The translations under genes were made by a program, and so were the position numbers. 64,000 bases of DNA, taken from Couchioplanes caeruleus (GTDB taxonomy: Bacteria; Actinomycetota; Actinomycetes; Mycobacteriales; Micromonosporaceae). The stretch is taken from contig NZ_RJKL01000001.1 in the NCBI RefSeq assembly GCF_003751945.1, forward strand, positions 3,286,001-3,350,000. The letters are read 5' to 3'. Shown piece by piece: positions 16,533 to 24,497 of the stretch. The notes beneath the pieces are model-generated. The model had not been told where the DNA came from, did no database searches, and worked only from the letters and a program-made list of their open reading frames with translations. Numbering within the stretch: position 1 is the stretch's first letter; every line of letters starts with the position of its first letter.

Positions 16533-16947
16533 GTTGCGACCCCTTCGGCGCGCGTCGAGTCAGACCTTAACGAACGGTAACCCGGGCACGTTGAACCCTG
16601 GTAGCCGCCGCTCCGTACTATCCGCCGGCACCGAAGAGGCTCGGGCGCTCCGATGCAAGCACCGTTCATTGTATTCCCCGTCACATTACGTTGTGTTAGT
16701 TACCTAGCTACGGAGGGACAACCCTGCAGCTCCTCAGAAAAGCTGACCAACTCGGACAATCACCGTCGAATGCTCCGACAGAACTGTCAGGGAATTGGCG
16801 CTGCGACTTGTGACCGGCGTTGCGTTTCGTTACCGTGGCTCCCGGCTGTCAACCGGTTAAACCCGGACCTGCGGCTCGGCAAACCACCGTTCAGCACCTG
16901 CTATCCCCCGGTGGCTGCCGCTTATCGTCACCGACGGAGGGTTGTTC
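16533..16947. other. 415-bp leader/promoter region before the first M23 gene
   Basis: No assured gene. A candidate plus-strand promoter is TTGAAC (16591-16596), 19 bp, TACTAT (16616-16621), which would give a leader of about 320 nt. Inside it GGAGG at about 16711 precedes a 29-codon open frame lacking a standard start codon (CTG only). The palindromic core AACCGGTT lies near 16853. No known riboswitch signature was recognised. Confidence 0.4.
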
Positions 16948-17688
16948 GTGCGTCAGCGCTTGTCGTCTGAGCCCGACCGCTATCGCGGCCGTCGCCGCGT
17001 CCCGACTCCTCCGCGCAGCCGCTACGCCGCGGTCGTCACCTCCGCCTTCGTCGGCGCGGGAGTCGTCGCCCTCGGATCGGCGTCGCAGTTGCCCGACGCC
17101 AAGGCCGTCAACCCGACGGTCCTGCAGAACCTCGAAGAGGCCGCCACCGCCCAGGAGGCCCTGGCGGAGCGCTCGGCAGACTCCGGCGACCGCGCCTCCC
17201 GCGGCGAGGAGCGCACCGTCGCCGCCACCGCCCCGGTCAGCGAGGAGGAGGCCGCCGCTCAGGCCTGGCACCTGCCCCTCGAGGACTACGAGTTCACCGC
17301 CCCCTACGGCATCCGCTTCGGCAAGCTCCACGCCGGCATCGACCTGGCAGCCCCGGAGGGAACGCCCTACAAGGCGGTCCACGGCGGCGAGGTGACCTCG
17401 GCCGGCTACAACGGCGGCTACGGCTACTCGATCACCGTCAAGCACGACGACGGCACCGAGATGATCTACGCTCACTCCCGCCGCCTGCTGGTGCAGGCCG
17501 GAGACCAGGTGCAGGCCGGACAGATCATCGGCGAGGTCGGCAACACCGGATATTCGTACGGCACCCACCTGCACCTCGAGGTGCACGTCGACGGCTCCCC
17601 GACCGACCCGATCGGCTTCCTGAGGGACCACGGCGTCGACATCAAGCTCAAGATCGATTCCGTCCTCGGGACGCTCGCGGCCTCCTGA
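16948..17688 (+). CDS. M23 family peptidoglycan endopeptidase
   Basis: 246 residues. Basic N-terminus, one hydrophobic segment (about 27-45, signal or anchor), an Ala/Glu-rich linker, then a lysostaphin-type LytM domain. Zinc ligands and catalytic residues are visible: H128-x3-D132 in 'HAGIDLA' and H207-L-H209 in 'THLHLEV'. Would cleave peptide cross-links in the wall. GTG at 16948 is chosen over the TTG two codons upstream because GGAGGG sits 6 nt before it. Followed by a second M23 gene ending in a similar 'HGVDI' segment. Confidence 0.87.
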   Translation: MRQRLSSEPDRYRGRRRVPTPPRSRYAAVVTSAFVGAGVVALGSASQLPDAKAVNPTVLQNLEEAATAQEALAERSADSGDRASRGEERTVAATAPVSEEEAAAQAWHLPLEDYEFTAPYGIRFGKLHAGIDLAAPEGTPYKAVHGGEVTSAGYNGGYGYSITVKHDDGTEMIYAHSRRLLVQAGDQVQAGQIIGEVGNTGYSYGTHLHLEVHVDGSPTDPIGFLRDHGVDIKLKIDSVLGTLAAS

Positions 17689-18050
17689 GCCGCTCCCCCT
17701 CCCTCCCCGAGCGACCCGGCCGCTTTCCGCGGCCACCGGGGCCCGCTGGCCACTACCTCACCGCGCCATCTCCCCCGCGGCCACACGGCTCCCACGCCAC
17801 CCTTCCTCCGCGGCCACCCTCTTCTTCCGCGGCCACAGGACTTCCCCGCCCGCCCCTCCTCCTGTCGCGCCGCGCCCACCCTTTTTCTGTGGCTGCATGT
17901 GCGTCCGTGCCGTCTCTTCCTCCCGCGACCGCTCTCCTCTGCGGTTCCACCGCTTGCCGCGCCACCGCCCGCGTTCCGTGCGCCGGTCGCCGCTGTGCGT
18001 CGCTGCCTGACGATCTTCCGGACCGGCCTGCCGCGCCGTCATCGAGATGG
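17689..18050. other. gene-free GC-rich spacer between the two M23 genes
   Basis: No gene supported. Contains four exact copies of CCGCGGCCAC (17727, 17775, 17808, 17827) with shrinking spacing, in C/T-rich DNA. Confidence 0.4.
17727..17836. repeat. four dispersed CCGCGGCCAC repeats
   Basis: Identical 10-mers at 17727-17736, 17775-17784, 17808-17817 and 17827-17836, all in one orientation, separated by 38, 23 and 9 bp. Confidence 0.6.
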
Positions 18051-18084
18051 AGTCCGTCCGGTGGACCGCCGAGCCCCACACCCG

Positions 18085-18245
18085 ACCCGCCGCCGCTGAG
18101 GCCGGCGTTTCCCGGCGACGACGGCCGATTCCGGCCACTCCGCAACCGGCCGGCAACCGGGGCGGTAGCACGTCGGCGGGCCCACTCAGGGCCCCCCGGC
18201 CCGGTGCCGACAGGCAGGTGTCGGACCGACGTCGGAGCCTGGAGG
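18085..18245 (+). ncRNA. structured 5' leader with mutually exclusive stems, possible riboswitch
   Basis: GTCGGC (18172-18177) can pair with GCCGAC (18206-18211) around an inner GGGCCC-ACTCA-GGGCCC hairpin (18178-18194). The same CCGACA (18207-18212) can instead pair with TGTCGG (18219-18224), and CCGACGTCGG (18226-18235) adds a further option just before the GGAGG of the M23 gene. Cell-wall hydrolase genes of actinobacteria are often under c-di-AMP (ydaO) riboswitches, but I could not match that consensus. Regulatory RNA is inference. Confidence 0.4.
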
Positions 18246-18256
18246 ATCAACCCACC

Positions 18257-19081
18257 GTGCAGCATCGAGCCCCACGGAACGCGCCCGGCCGGCACCGCAG
18301 GACCATCCCGCTGCACAGCCACCGTGCCCCGCGCGAGCCGATCGCCGAGAAGGGCCGCTACGCCGTGGCCGCGGCCCTCGTCGCGGGCGTGGGCGTCACC
18401 GGGGTCGCCGCCGCGAGCGACGGCAGCACGCCGGCCAGAGCGGTGGCACGGGCGAACAGCCAGGCGAGCGTGACCCCTTCCCCCAGCCTCACGTCGTCCC
18501 CGTCCCCGGCGACCAGCGTCGCCCCGACGGCGGCGACCAGCGCGACCCCGTCGGCGGCCGGCCTGACCCAGAAGGCGGCGGCCAGCGTGGCCTCGGCGGT
18601 GGCCGCGGGCGCCGAGCCGGACGGTCAGCCGTTCGTCGCCCAGCGCCGCAAGGTCAAGCCGCTTCCGCAGTGGGTGCATCCCATGCCGGAAGGCACGGTC
18701 ACGTCCTGCTTCGGCCAGCGCTGGGGACGCCTGCACGCGGGCCTCGATCTCGCCGCGCCCACGGGTACCCCCATCCGCGCCGTGGGCAAGGGCGTCGTGG
18801 TCTCCGCGGGTCCCGCCGAGGGGTACGGCAACGCGGTGCTGATCGACCACGGCAACGGTTACCTCACCCACTACGGCCACCTGTCGGTGATCACTGCCAC
18901 GGTCGGCCAGCGGGTCGAGGCGGGCGACCAGATCGGCGGGGAGGGCTCCACGGGTCACTCGACCGGTCCGCACCTGCACTTCGAGGTGCACGAGGGCAGC
19001 TACCAGAACCCGATCGAGCCCACCCGGTGGATGCACGAGCACGGCGTCGACATCGCCGGCTGCGCGACGTTCGAGGCCTGA
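18257..19081 (+). CDS. M23 family metallopeptidase with Ser/Thr/Pro linker
   Basis: 274 residues from GTG at 18257, chosen for GGAGG at 18241-18245; the frame is open further upstream. Basic head, a hydrophobic segment ('GRYAVAAALVAGVGVTGVAA'), a Ser/Thr/Ala/Pro linker, then the LytM domain with H160-x3-D164 ('HAGLD') and H239-L-H241 ('PHLHFEV'). Secreted or anchored peptidoglycan hydrolase. A structured leader precedes it. Its last codons are partly duplicated just downstream (19111-19157), and its domain is paralogous to the preceding M23 gene. Confidence 0.85.
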   Translation: MQHRAPRNAPGRHRRTIPLHSHRAPREPIAEKGRYAVAAALVAGVGVTGVAAASDGSTPARAVARANSQASVTPSPSLTSSPSPATSVAPTAATSATPSAAGLTQKAAASVASAVAAGAEPDGQPFVAQRRKVKPLPQWVHPMPEGTVTSCFGQRWGRLHAGLDLAAPTGTPIRAVGKGVVVSAGPAEGYGNAVLIDHGNGYLTHYGHLSVITATVGQRVEAGDQIGGEGSTGHSTGPHLHFEVHEGSYQNPIEPTRWMHEHGVDIAGCATFEA

Positions 19082-19157
19082 CCGGAAGCCGACCGACGCC
19101 TGCCACACAGGCACGCTGTCGACATCGCCGGCTGCGCGACGTTCAAGAACTGACCGG
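19039..19157 (+). repeat. direct repeat of an M23 3' end (47 bp, 72 bp apart)
   Basis: 19039-19085 and 19111-19157 match at 42 of 47 positions. The first copy ends the M23 gene ('HGVDIAGCATFEA', stop). The second reads 'HAVDIAGCATFKN', stop, in the same frame but after the first stop. Looks like the tail of a lost paralogue. Confidence 0.75.
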
Positions 19158-19172
19158 GGGCGGTCCGGGCGG

Positions 19173-21644
19173 TTACAGCTTCTCGATGGGCGCGTGCCGC
19201 AGGATCAGCCACATGACCTGGTCGCCGAAGTCGATCTGGGCGCGGGCGCCCGGACCCTGACCCTCCACGGTCACCACCCGGCCCAGCCCGTACCGCTGGT
19301 GGTTGACGCGGTCGCCGGCCGCCACCTTCGGGGGCTGCTTCATCTCGCTGGCCGTGGTCAGCTTGCTGGCGTCCACCCCGAGTCGCTCGGCGAGGCGTTG
19401 CGCCTTGGGCGTTCCCCCGGCGAAGCCACCACCGCGGCCGAAGCCACGCCCCGAGTCGCCGCCACGCCCGAGGTCGCCGCCGCGGCCGCCCACGCCGCCG
19501 CCGGTACCCGACCATGACGTGTACGAGCCGGCCGTACGCTCCCAGCGCACCAACTCCGGCGGAAGCTCGTCGGTGAACCGGGACGGCGGATTGTACTGCG
19601 GCTGTCCCCACGCCGAGCGGGTCACCGCGCGGGACAGGTAGAGCCGCTGGCGGGCGCGGGTGATGCCGACGTAGGCGAGCCGCCGCTCCTCTTCCAGCTC
19701 GGTGTTGTCGCCGAGGGCGCGCATGTGCGGGAAGACGCCGTCCTCGAGCCCGGTGAGAAAGACCACCGGGAACTCCAGGCCCTTCGCCGTGTGCAGCGTC
19801 ATGAGGGTGACCACGCCCTGGTGGTCCGGGTCGTCGCTGGGGATCTGGTCGGCGTCGGCGACGAGTGCGACCTGCTCGAGGAAGCCGGCCAGGGTGGCGG
19901 CCTGCGCGTCCTCCTCCTCGGCCTGCGCCTCGACGCGTTCGGTGTACTCGCGGGCGACGCTGACGAGCTCCTGGAGGTTCTCCACGCGGCCCTGGTCCTG
20001 CGGATCGAGGCTCTCCTCCAATTCGGACAACAGGCCGGAGCGCTGGAGCACGGCCTCCAGCACCTCCTCCGGGGGTGCCGTCCGGGACAGCTCCCGCAGG
20101 TCGTCGAGGAGCTGGACGAAGTCCGCGATGCTGTTGGCGGCCCGGGTGGAGATGCCCGGCGCGTTCCGGGCGTGGCGCAGGGCCTGACCGAAGGAGATGC
20201 GGTCGCGAGTGGACAGTGCCTCGACGCATGCCTCGGCGCGGTCGCCGATGCCCCGCTTCGGGGTGTTGAGGACCCGGCGGATGCTCACCGTGTCGTCGTC
20301 GTTGACCACAGAGCGCAGGTAGGCGAGCGCGTCGCGCACCTCCTTGCGCTCGTAGAAGCGCACGCCGCCGACAACCTTGTAGGGCAGGCCGACGCGGATG
20401 AAGACCTCTTCGAAAACCCGGGACTGCGCGTTCGTACGGTAGAACACGGCCACATCCCCCGGCCGCACCTCGTGGCTGTCGCCCAACCGGTCGATCTCCC
20501 GCGCGACCCAGTCGGCCTCGGCGTGCTCGGTGTCGGCCACATAGCCGACGATCTGCTCGCCGGCACCCTGGTCGCTCCAGAGCCGCTTGGGCTTGCGGCT
20601 GGTGTTGCGGTCGATGACGGCATTCGCCGCGGACAGGATCGTCTGGGTGGAGCGGTAGTTCTGCTCCAGCAGGATCGTGCGCGCGTCGGGGTAGTCGCGC
20701 TCGAACTCCAGGATGTTGCGGATCGTCGCGCCACGGAACGCGTAGATCGACTGGTCGGCGTCGCCGACCACGCACAGCTCGGCCGGGGGGACCTCGCCGC
20801 CCTGGGTGCCGACGAGCTCCTTGACCAGCATGTACTGCGCGTGGTTGGTGTCCTGGTATTCGTCGACGAGCACGTGCCGGAAGCGCCGGCGGTAGGCCTC
20901 GGCGACGTGCGGGTGCGACTGGAACAGGTGCACGGTGGCCATGATGATGTCGTCGAAGTCGAGCGCGTGCGCCTCGAGGAGGCGACGCTGATAGAGCTCG
21001 TACGCCTCGGCGACGGCCCGCTCGTTGGGCCCCTTGGCCTTCTCCTTGAACGCGGCCGGGTCGATCAGCTCGTTCTTGAGGTTGGACACCTGGGCGGCGA
21101 GGCCGCGCGCGGTGTAGCGCTTGGGGTCGAGGTCGAGCTCGCGGGCGACGAGCTGCATCAGGCGCCGCGAGTCGTCGGCGTCGTAGATCGAGAAGGTGCT
21201 CTTGAGCCCGGCGTGCTCGTGCTCGGCCCGCAGGATGCGCACGCAGGCCGAGTGGAAGGTCGAAACCCACATCAACCGGGCGCGCGGGCCGACGATGGCG
21301 GCAACCCGTTCCTTCATCTCGCCGGCGGCCTTGTTGGTGAAGGTGATCGCGATGATCTGGCCGGGATGCACGTCCCGCTCGGCGAGCAGATGAGCGATCC
21401 GGTGGGTCAGCACCCGGGTCTTGCCCGATCCCGCACCGGCGACGATGAGCAGCGGCGAGCCGGCGTGGGTGACCGCGTCGCGCTGCGGCCCGTTGAGGCC
21501 GGCCAGCAGCGCCTCCGGATCGAGGCGCCGGGGCGCGGCCCGCCGCGGCTCGCCTGGGGAGGCCGGGGAGGCCGGGTGCTGGCTCGGCGGCTTAACCGCG
21601 GGCATCGCGAACAGGGGCTGCGTATTTTCGGGAAGGGCTCGCAT
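19173..21644 (-). CDS. pcrA: ATP-dependent DNA helicase PcrA/UvrD
   Basis: 823 residues from ATG at 21644. SF1A 3'-5' helicase acting in nucleotide excision repair and removal of protein blocks. Seen: 'LNGPQRDAVTH' Q-motif, Walker A 'VAGAGSGKTRVLTHR', 'VDEYQDTNHAQY' (motif II), 'GDADQSIYAFRGA' (III), 'LEQNYRSTQTIL' (IV), 'TLHTAKGLEFPVV' (V) and 'EEERRLAYVGITRAR' (VI). The Gly/Arg-rich stretch near the C-terminus and final 'VNHQRYGLGRVV' Tudor-like domain are typical. An alternative ATG at 21719 exists; 21644 is preferred because TAGACT lies 10 nt upstream of it. Confidence 0.93.
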   Translation of the reverse strand: MRALPENTQPLFAMPAVKPPSQHPASPASPGEPRRAAPRRLDPEALLAGLNGPQRDAVTHAGSPLLIVAGAGSGKTRVLTHRIAHLLAERDVHPGQIIAITFTNKAAGEMKERVAAIVGPRARLMWVSTFHSACVRILRAEHEHAGLKSTFSIYDADDSRRLMQLVARELDLDPKRYTARGLAAQVSNLKNELIDPAAFKEKAKGPNERAVAEAYELYQRRLLEAHALDFDDIIMATVHLFQSHPHVAEAYRRRFRHVLVDEYQDTNHAQYMLVKELVGTQGGEVPPAELCVVGDADQSIYAFRGATIRNILEFERDYPDARTILLEQNYRSTQTILSAANAVIDRNTSRKPKRLWSDQGAGEQIVGYVADTEHAEADWVAREIDRLGDSHEVRPGDVAVFYRTNAQSRVFEEVFIRVGLPYKVVGGVRFYERKEVRDALAYLRSVVNDDDTVSIRRVLNTPKRGIGDRAEACVEALSTRDRISFGQALRHARNAPGISTRAANSIADFVQLLDDLRELSRTAPPEEVLEAVLQRSGLLSELEESLDPQDQGRVENLQELVSVAREYTERVEAQAEEEDAQAATLAGFLEQVALVADADQIPSDDPDHQGVVTLMTLHTAKGLEFPVVFLTGLEDGVFPHMRALGDNTELEEERRLAYVGITRARQRLYLSRAVTRSAWGQPQYNPPSRFTDELPPELVRWERTAGSYTSWSGTGGGVGGRGGDLGRGGDSGRGFGRGGGFAGGTPKAQRLAERLGVDASKLTTASEMKQPPKVAAGDRVNHQRYGLGRVVTVEGQGPGARAQIDFGDQVMWLILRHAPIEKL

Positions 21645-21842
21645 CGCGCGGACAAGTCTATGCCCGGGGTCCGACAATCTTTGCGGGACCCGGGGGCGCA
21701 CCGAGGGCGGAAACGCCACGAAAAGGTTGCGCGACCGGCGCTCGCAACCAACCTGTCATCCGGAAGTAGTAGCGCTGACCAGCGTCGATGCACCAGGCTG
21801 TCGAGGTTGATTGATCTCACCCCGACCGGGAGACCACATACT

Positions 21843-23699
21843 ATGAACCACCCCCGCCGTCGCGGCTGGGCTGTGCTGCGTCACCTCGCCGTACCCGCCC
21901 TCGCACTGGCCGTCGTCGCCACGCTGCCGACGACCCGCTCCGAGGACGCCCCCGCCGCCCCCGAGTATCTGGCCGGCCTCGCACCGATCAGCGTCAACTA
22001 CGGGCTTCCGTACGGACCGACCGTCAAGGGCCAGTTCCTCAGCTACAACGACTTCCACGGCGCCATCGACCCGCCCGCCGGGTCCGGGGCGGTCGTCAAC
22101 GGCGTCCCCGCGGGCGGCGTCGAATACCTGGCCACCTACCTGAAGAAGCTGCGGGCCGAGGCGGCCCAGGACGGCCGGCAGACGCTCACCGTCGGCGCCG
22201 GCGACCTCATCGGCGGCACGCCGCTGGTCAGCGCCGCGTTCCACGACGAGCCGACGATCGAGCTCATGAACGAGGTCGGCCTGCAGGTCTCGTCGGTCGG
22301 CAACCACGAGTTCGACGAGGGCGTCGACGAGCTGATCCGCATCCAGCGCGGCGGCTGCCACCCGGTCGACGGGTGCCAGGACGGCGACGGATACCGCGGG
22401 GCGAAGTTCACCTACCTCGCCGCCAACACCATCAGCAAGAAGACCGGCCTGCCGATCCTGCCCCCGATCGACATCAAGTTCGTTCAGGGACAGCCGGTCG
22501 CCTTCGTCGGCCTGACCCTCGAGGGCACCCCCGGCATCGTCAACCCGGCCGGCATCAAGAACGTGCGGTTCGCCAACGAGATCCAGACTGCCAACAAGTG
22601 GGGCAGCCTGCTAAAGCTGTTCGGCATCAAGGCGCAGGTGCTGCTCCTGCACCAGGGCGGCACGCAGAAGGGCTCCGAGGACAACCCGGTGCCCGGCGTC
22701 TCCGACTGCAACGACTTCGGCGGCCCGGTCGTCGACATCGTCAAGGGCCTCAACCCCGAGTTCAGCCTGGTGGTCTCCGGGCACACGCACAAGTTCTACT
22801 CGTGCGAGCTGCCCAACGCGAAGGGCACCTCGGTGGTGACCAGCGCCGGCAACAACGGACAGGTCGTCACCGACATCGACTACACCATCGACCGGCGCAC
22901 CGGCCGGTTCGCCGAGGTCACGGCGAAGAACGTGGTCGTCGAGAACGGCGTGCCGGACGGCAACGGCGGCTGGAAGAAGGACCCCGCCACCGGCGCCTTC
23001 CTGAAGAACCCCGACACGGTGGACGCCAAGGCCAAGAAGGTCGCCGACAAGTACCGTACGGCGGTCGCGCCGATCGCCAACAAGGTCGTCGGCACCATCA
23101 CGGGCGACATCGTGCGTACGGTGGGCGCCAACGGCGAGTCGCCGCTCGGTGACGTCATCGCGGACGGCCAGCTCGCCTGGACCAAGAACGACGGCGCCCA
23201 GCTCGCGCTCATGAACCCGGGCGGCATCCGCGCCGACTTCGACGCCGAGGGGTCCGCGGGCGGCGAGCCCGACGGCAAGGTGACGTACGGCGAGGCGTTC
23301 ACGGTCCAGCCGTTCAACAACCTCGTGGTGACCCAGACCCTCACCGGCGCGCAGCTCAAGGACGTGCTGGAGCAGCAGTTCGTCGGCTTCGGCGGCCAGA
23401 CCACCCAGCGCATCCTGCAGGTGTCGGCCGGCGTGACCTACACCTGGAACAGCACCGCGGCGCCCGGCTCGAAGGTGTCCGAGCTGAAGCTGAACGGCAC
23501 GCCGATCGATCCGGCGGCGTCGTACCGGGTGACGACGAACGACTTCCTCGCGAACGGCGGCGACGGGTTCACGAACCTGGCCCTCGGCACCAACCGGACC
23601 ACGGCGGCGGGCTTCGACATCGACGCCCTCATCGGCTACCTCAGCGCCGGCGACCCGATCGCGCCGGGCCCGGCCAACCGCATCACCAAGGCCGGCTGA
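21843..23699 (+). CDS. secreted bifunctional metallophosphatase / 5'-nucleotidase (UshA-like)
   Basis: 618 residues. Signal peptide ('HLAVPALALAVVATLP' h-region). N-terminal metallophosphatase domain with 'YNDFHGAID', 'GAGDLIGG', 'VGNHEFDEG' and 'VVSGHTHKFY' for the dinuclear metal site. C-terminal 5'-nucleotidase domain with 'SPLGDVIADGQL', 'NPGGIRADF' and 'YGEAFTVQPFNN'. Extracellular hydrolysis of nucleotides for phosphate and nucleoside salvage. ATG at 21843 with GGGAG 10 nt upstream; the frame is open far upstream in the antisense of pcrA, which is not coding. Divergent from pcrA. Confidence 0.92.
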   Translation: MNHPRRRGWAVLRHLAVPALALAVVATLPTTRSEDAPAAPEYLAGLAPISVNYGLPYGPTVKGQFLSYNDFHGAIDPPAGSGAVVNGVPAGGVEYLATYLKKLRAEAAQDGRQTLTVGAGDLIGGTPLVSAAFHDEPTIELMNEVGLQVSSVGNHEFDEGVDELIRIQRGGCHPVDGCQDGDGYRGAKFTYLAANTISKKTGLPILPPIDIKFVQGQPVAFVGLTLEGTPGIVNPAGIKNVRFANEIQTANKWGSLLKLFGIKAQVLLLHQGGTQKGSEDNPVPGVSDCNDFGGPVVDIVKGLNPEFSLVVSGHTHKFYSCELPNAKGTSVVTSAGNNGQVVTDIDYTIDRRTGRFAEVTAKNVVVENGVPDGNGGWKKDPATGAFLKNPDTVDAKAKKVADKYRTAVAPIANKVVGTITGDIVRTVGANGESPLGDVIADGQLAWTKNDGAQLALMNPGGIRADFDAEGSAGGEPDGKVTYGEAFTVQPFNNLVVTQTLTGAQLKDVLEQQFVGFGGQTTQRILQVSAGVTYTWNSTAAPGSKVSELKLNGTPIDPAASYRVTTNDFLANGGDGFTNLALGTNRTTAAGFDIDALIGYLSAGDPIAPGPANRITKAG

Positions 23700-23742
23700 G
23701 CAAGGCCCGCCAGAGCGTCATCCCACGCTTCGGGCCGTTTCC

Positions 23743-23772
23743 TTGCGGGGCGGCCCGGACCGGGGGCATACT
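23743..23772 (+). promoter_or_regulatory. promoter of the chorismate mutase leader
   Basis: -35 TTGCGG (23743-23748), 18-bp spacer, -10 CATACT (23767-23772). Six nt separate it from the GTG of the leader peptide, so transcription would start on or next to the start codon (leaderless). Confidence 0.6.
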
Positions 23773-23778
23773 CGCTTC

Positions 23779-23844
23779 GTGATTCAGCGCGCTTCGTATT
23801 TTTACTACGGCACCGGAGGTCCGGCGACCGTAGGACGCGTCTGA
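23779..23844 (+). CDS. leader peptide with Tyr-Phe-Tyr-Tyr run (putative attenuator)
   Basis: 21 codons, starting 'MIQRASYFYYGTGG', GTG start, TGA at 23842-23844. Four consecutive aromatic codons (TAT TTT TAC TAC, 23797-23808) sit just before a long stem-loop and the gene for chorismate mutase, the branch-point enzyme for Phe and Tyr. This is the layout of ribosome-mediated attenuation: slow translation at YFYY when aminoacyl-tRNAs are scarce would change the fold of the RNA downstream. Classical TrpL/PheL leaders use the same logic. The antiterminator pairing is not obvious. Confidence 0.65.
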   Translation: MIQRASYFYYGTGGPATVGRV

Positions 23845-23856
23845 ACGACATGCCTA

Positions 23857-23892
23857 CATCAAGCCCCGGGCTTCCCAGCCCGGGGCTTGATG
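23857..23892 (+). terminator. 16-bp stem-loop (putative attenuator) before chorismate mutase
   Basis: Perfect inverted repeat CATCAAGCCCCGGGCT / AGCCCGGGGCTTGATG with a 4-nt loop, 12 nt after the leader stop. The right arm (23877-23884) can alternatively pair with CCCGGGCT at 23896-23903. No U-tract follows. It lies 35 nt before the GAGGAG ribosome site. Confidence 0.7.
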
Positions 23893-23939
23893 CTGCCCGG
23901 GCTGGGCCGACCGCGGCCTCAGCACCCGAGGAGCAGGAC

Positions 23940-24272
23940 ATGACCGCAGACCTGATCGACCAGCCCGAAACCGCGGCCACCGCCGGGCACGATGCCGCCG
24001 GCCAGCCGACCGGCACCAGCGACCAGCTCGCGGCCGACGAGATCCACGCGATCCGCGAGCGCATCGACGCGATCGATCAGGCGCTGATCGACCTCTGGCT
24101 GGAACGATCGCACCTGTCGCAGCAGGTCGGACGCACCCGCATGGCCTCCGGCGGCACCCGCCTGGTGCTGTCGCGCGAACGTGAGATCGTCGAGCGGTTC
24201 CGCGAGGCTCTGGGCCCCGACGGCACCCAGGTGGCGCTCCTCCTGCTCCGCGCCGGCCGCGGGCCCCTCTGA
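23940..24272 (+). CDS. chorismate mutase (AroQ type)
   Basis: 110 residues. All-helical AroQ fold: 'EIHAIRERIDAIDQALIDLWLER' (about 36-58) supplies the arginine and 'R..ID..L' pattern; 'QQVGRTRMASGGTRL' supplies the second basic cluster. Converts chorismate to prephenate for Phe/Tyr synthesis. ATG at 23940 behind GAGGAG; an upstream in-frame ATG at 23850 would run through the stem-loop and is rejected. A leader peptide and stem-loop upstream suggest attenuation by Tyr/Phe supply. The first about 30 residues are an acidic, disordered extension. Confidence 0.88.
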   Translation: MTADLIDQPETAATAGHDAAGQPTGTSDQLAADEIHAIRERIDAIDQALIDLWLERSHLSQQVGRTRMASGGTRLVLSREREIVERFREALGPDGTQVALLLLRAGRGPL

Positions 24273-24450
24273 CCGCCCTCGCGGGTTTGATCTTCGGGTG
24301 AAGCTCAGCCACTCACGCACGTGGCAGGGTGCGGGCGGCCGCTCAGGAGCCGCCAGGCGACTGGGCGCCCGCGCCCGGTCTCTGGCGGGAGCGACGTCTC
24401 GGACCACGACGAACCCGAGTCATCCAGAATGTGATCTGCACACAAGCGAA

Positions 24451-24478
24451 AGGGGCCCGCCCACCCGGACGGACCCCT
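24451..24478 (-). terminator. terminator of the opp operon
   Basis: Minus-strand stem AGGGGTCCGTCC / GGGCGGGCCCCT (two G-U pairs) with a short loop and TTTC following, about 20 nt after the oppF stop. Confidence 0.7.
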
Positions 24479-24497
24479 CAACGCCGAAAGCCGACAT

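Noticed and set aside
18085..18245. Confident ydaO (c-di-AMP) riboswitch
   Set aside because: The gene context fits, but the conserved ydaO sequence blocks were not found by eye; kept only as a possible structured leader.
19725..23699. 1324-codon plus-strand frame into the 5'-nucleotidase
   Set aside because: The first about 700 codons are antisense to pcrA with no recognisable domains; the real gene starts at the signal peptide at 21843.
23850..23939. N-terminal extension of chorismate mutase from ATG 23850
   Set aside because: It would be encoded through the perfect stem-loop and lacks a ribosome site; GAGGAG and ATG at 23940 fit better.
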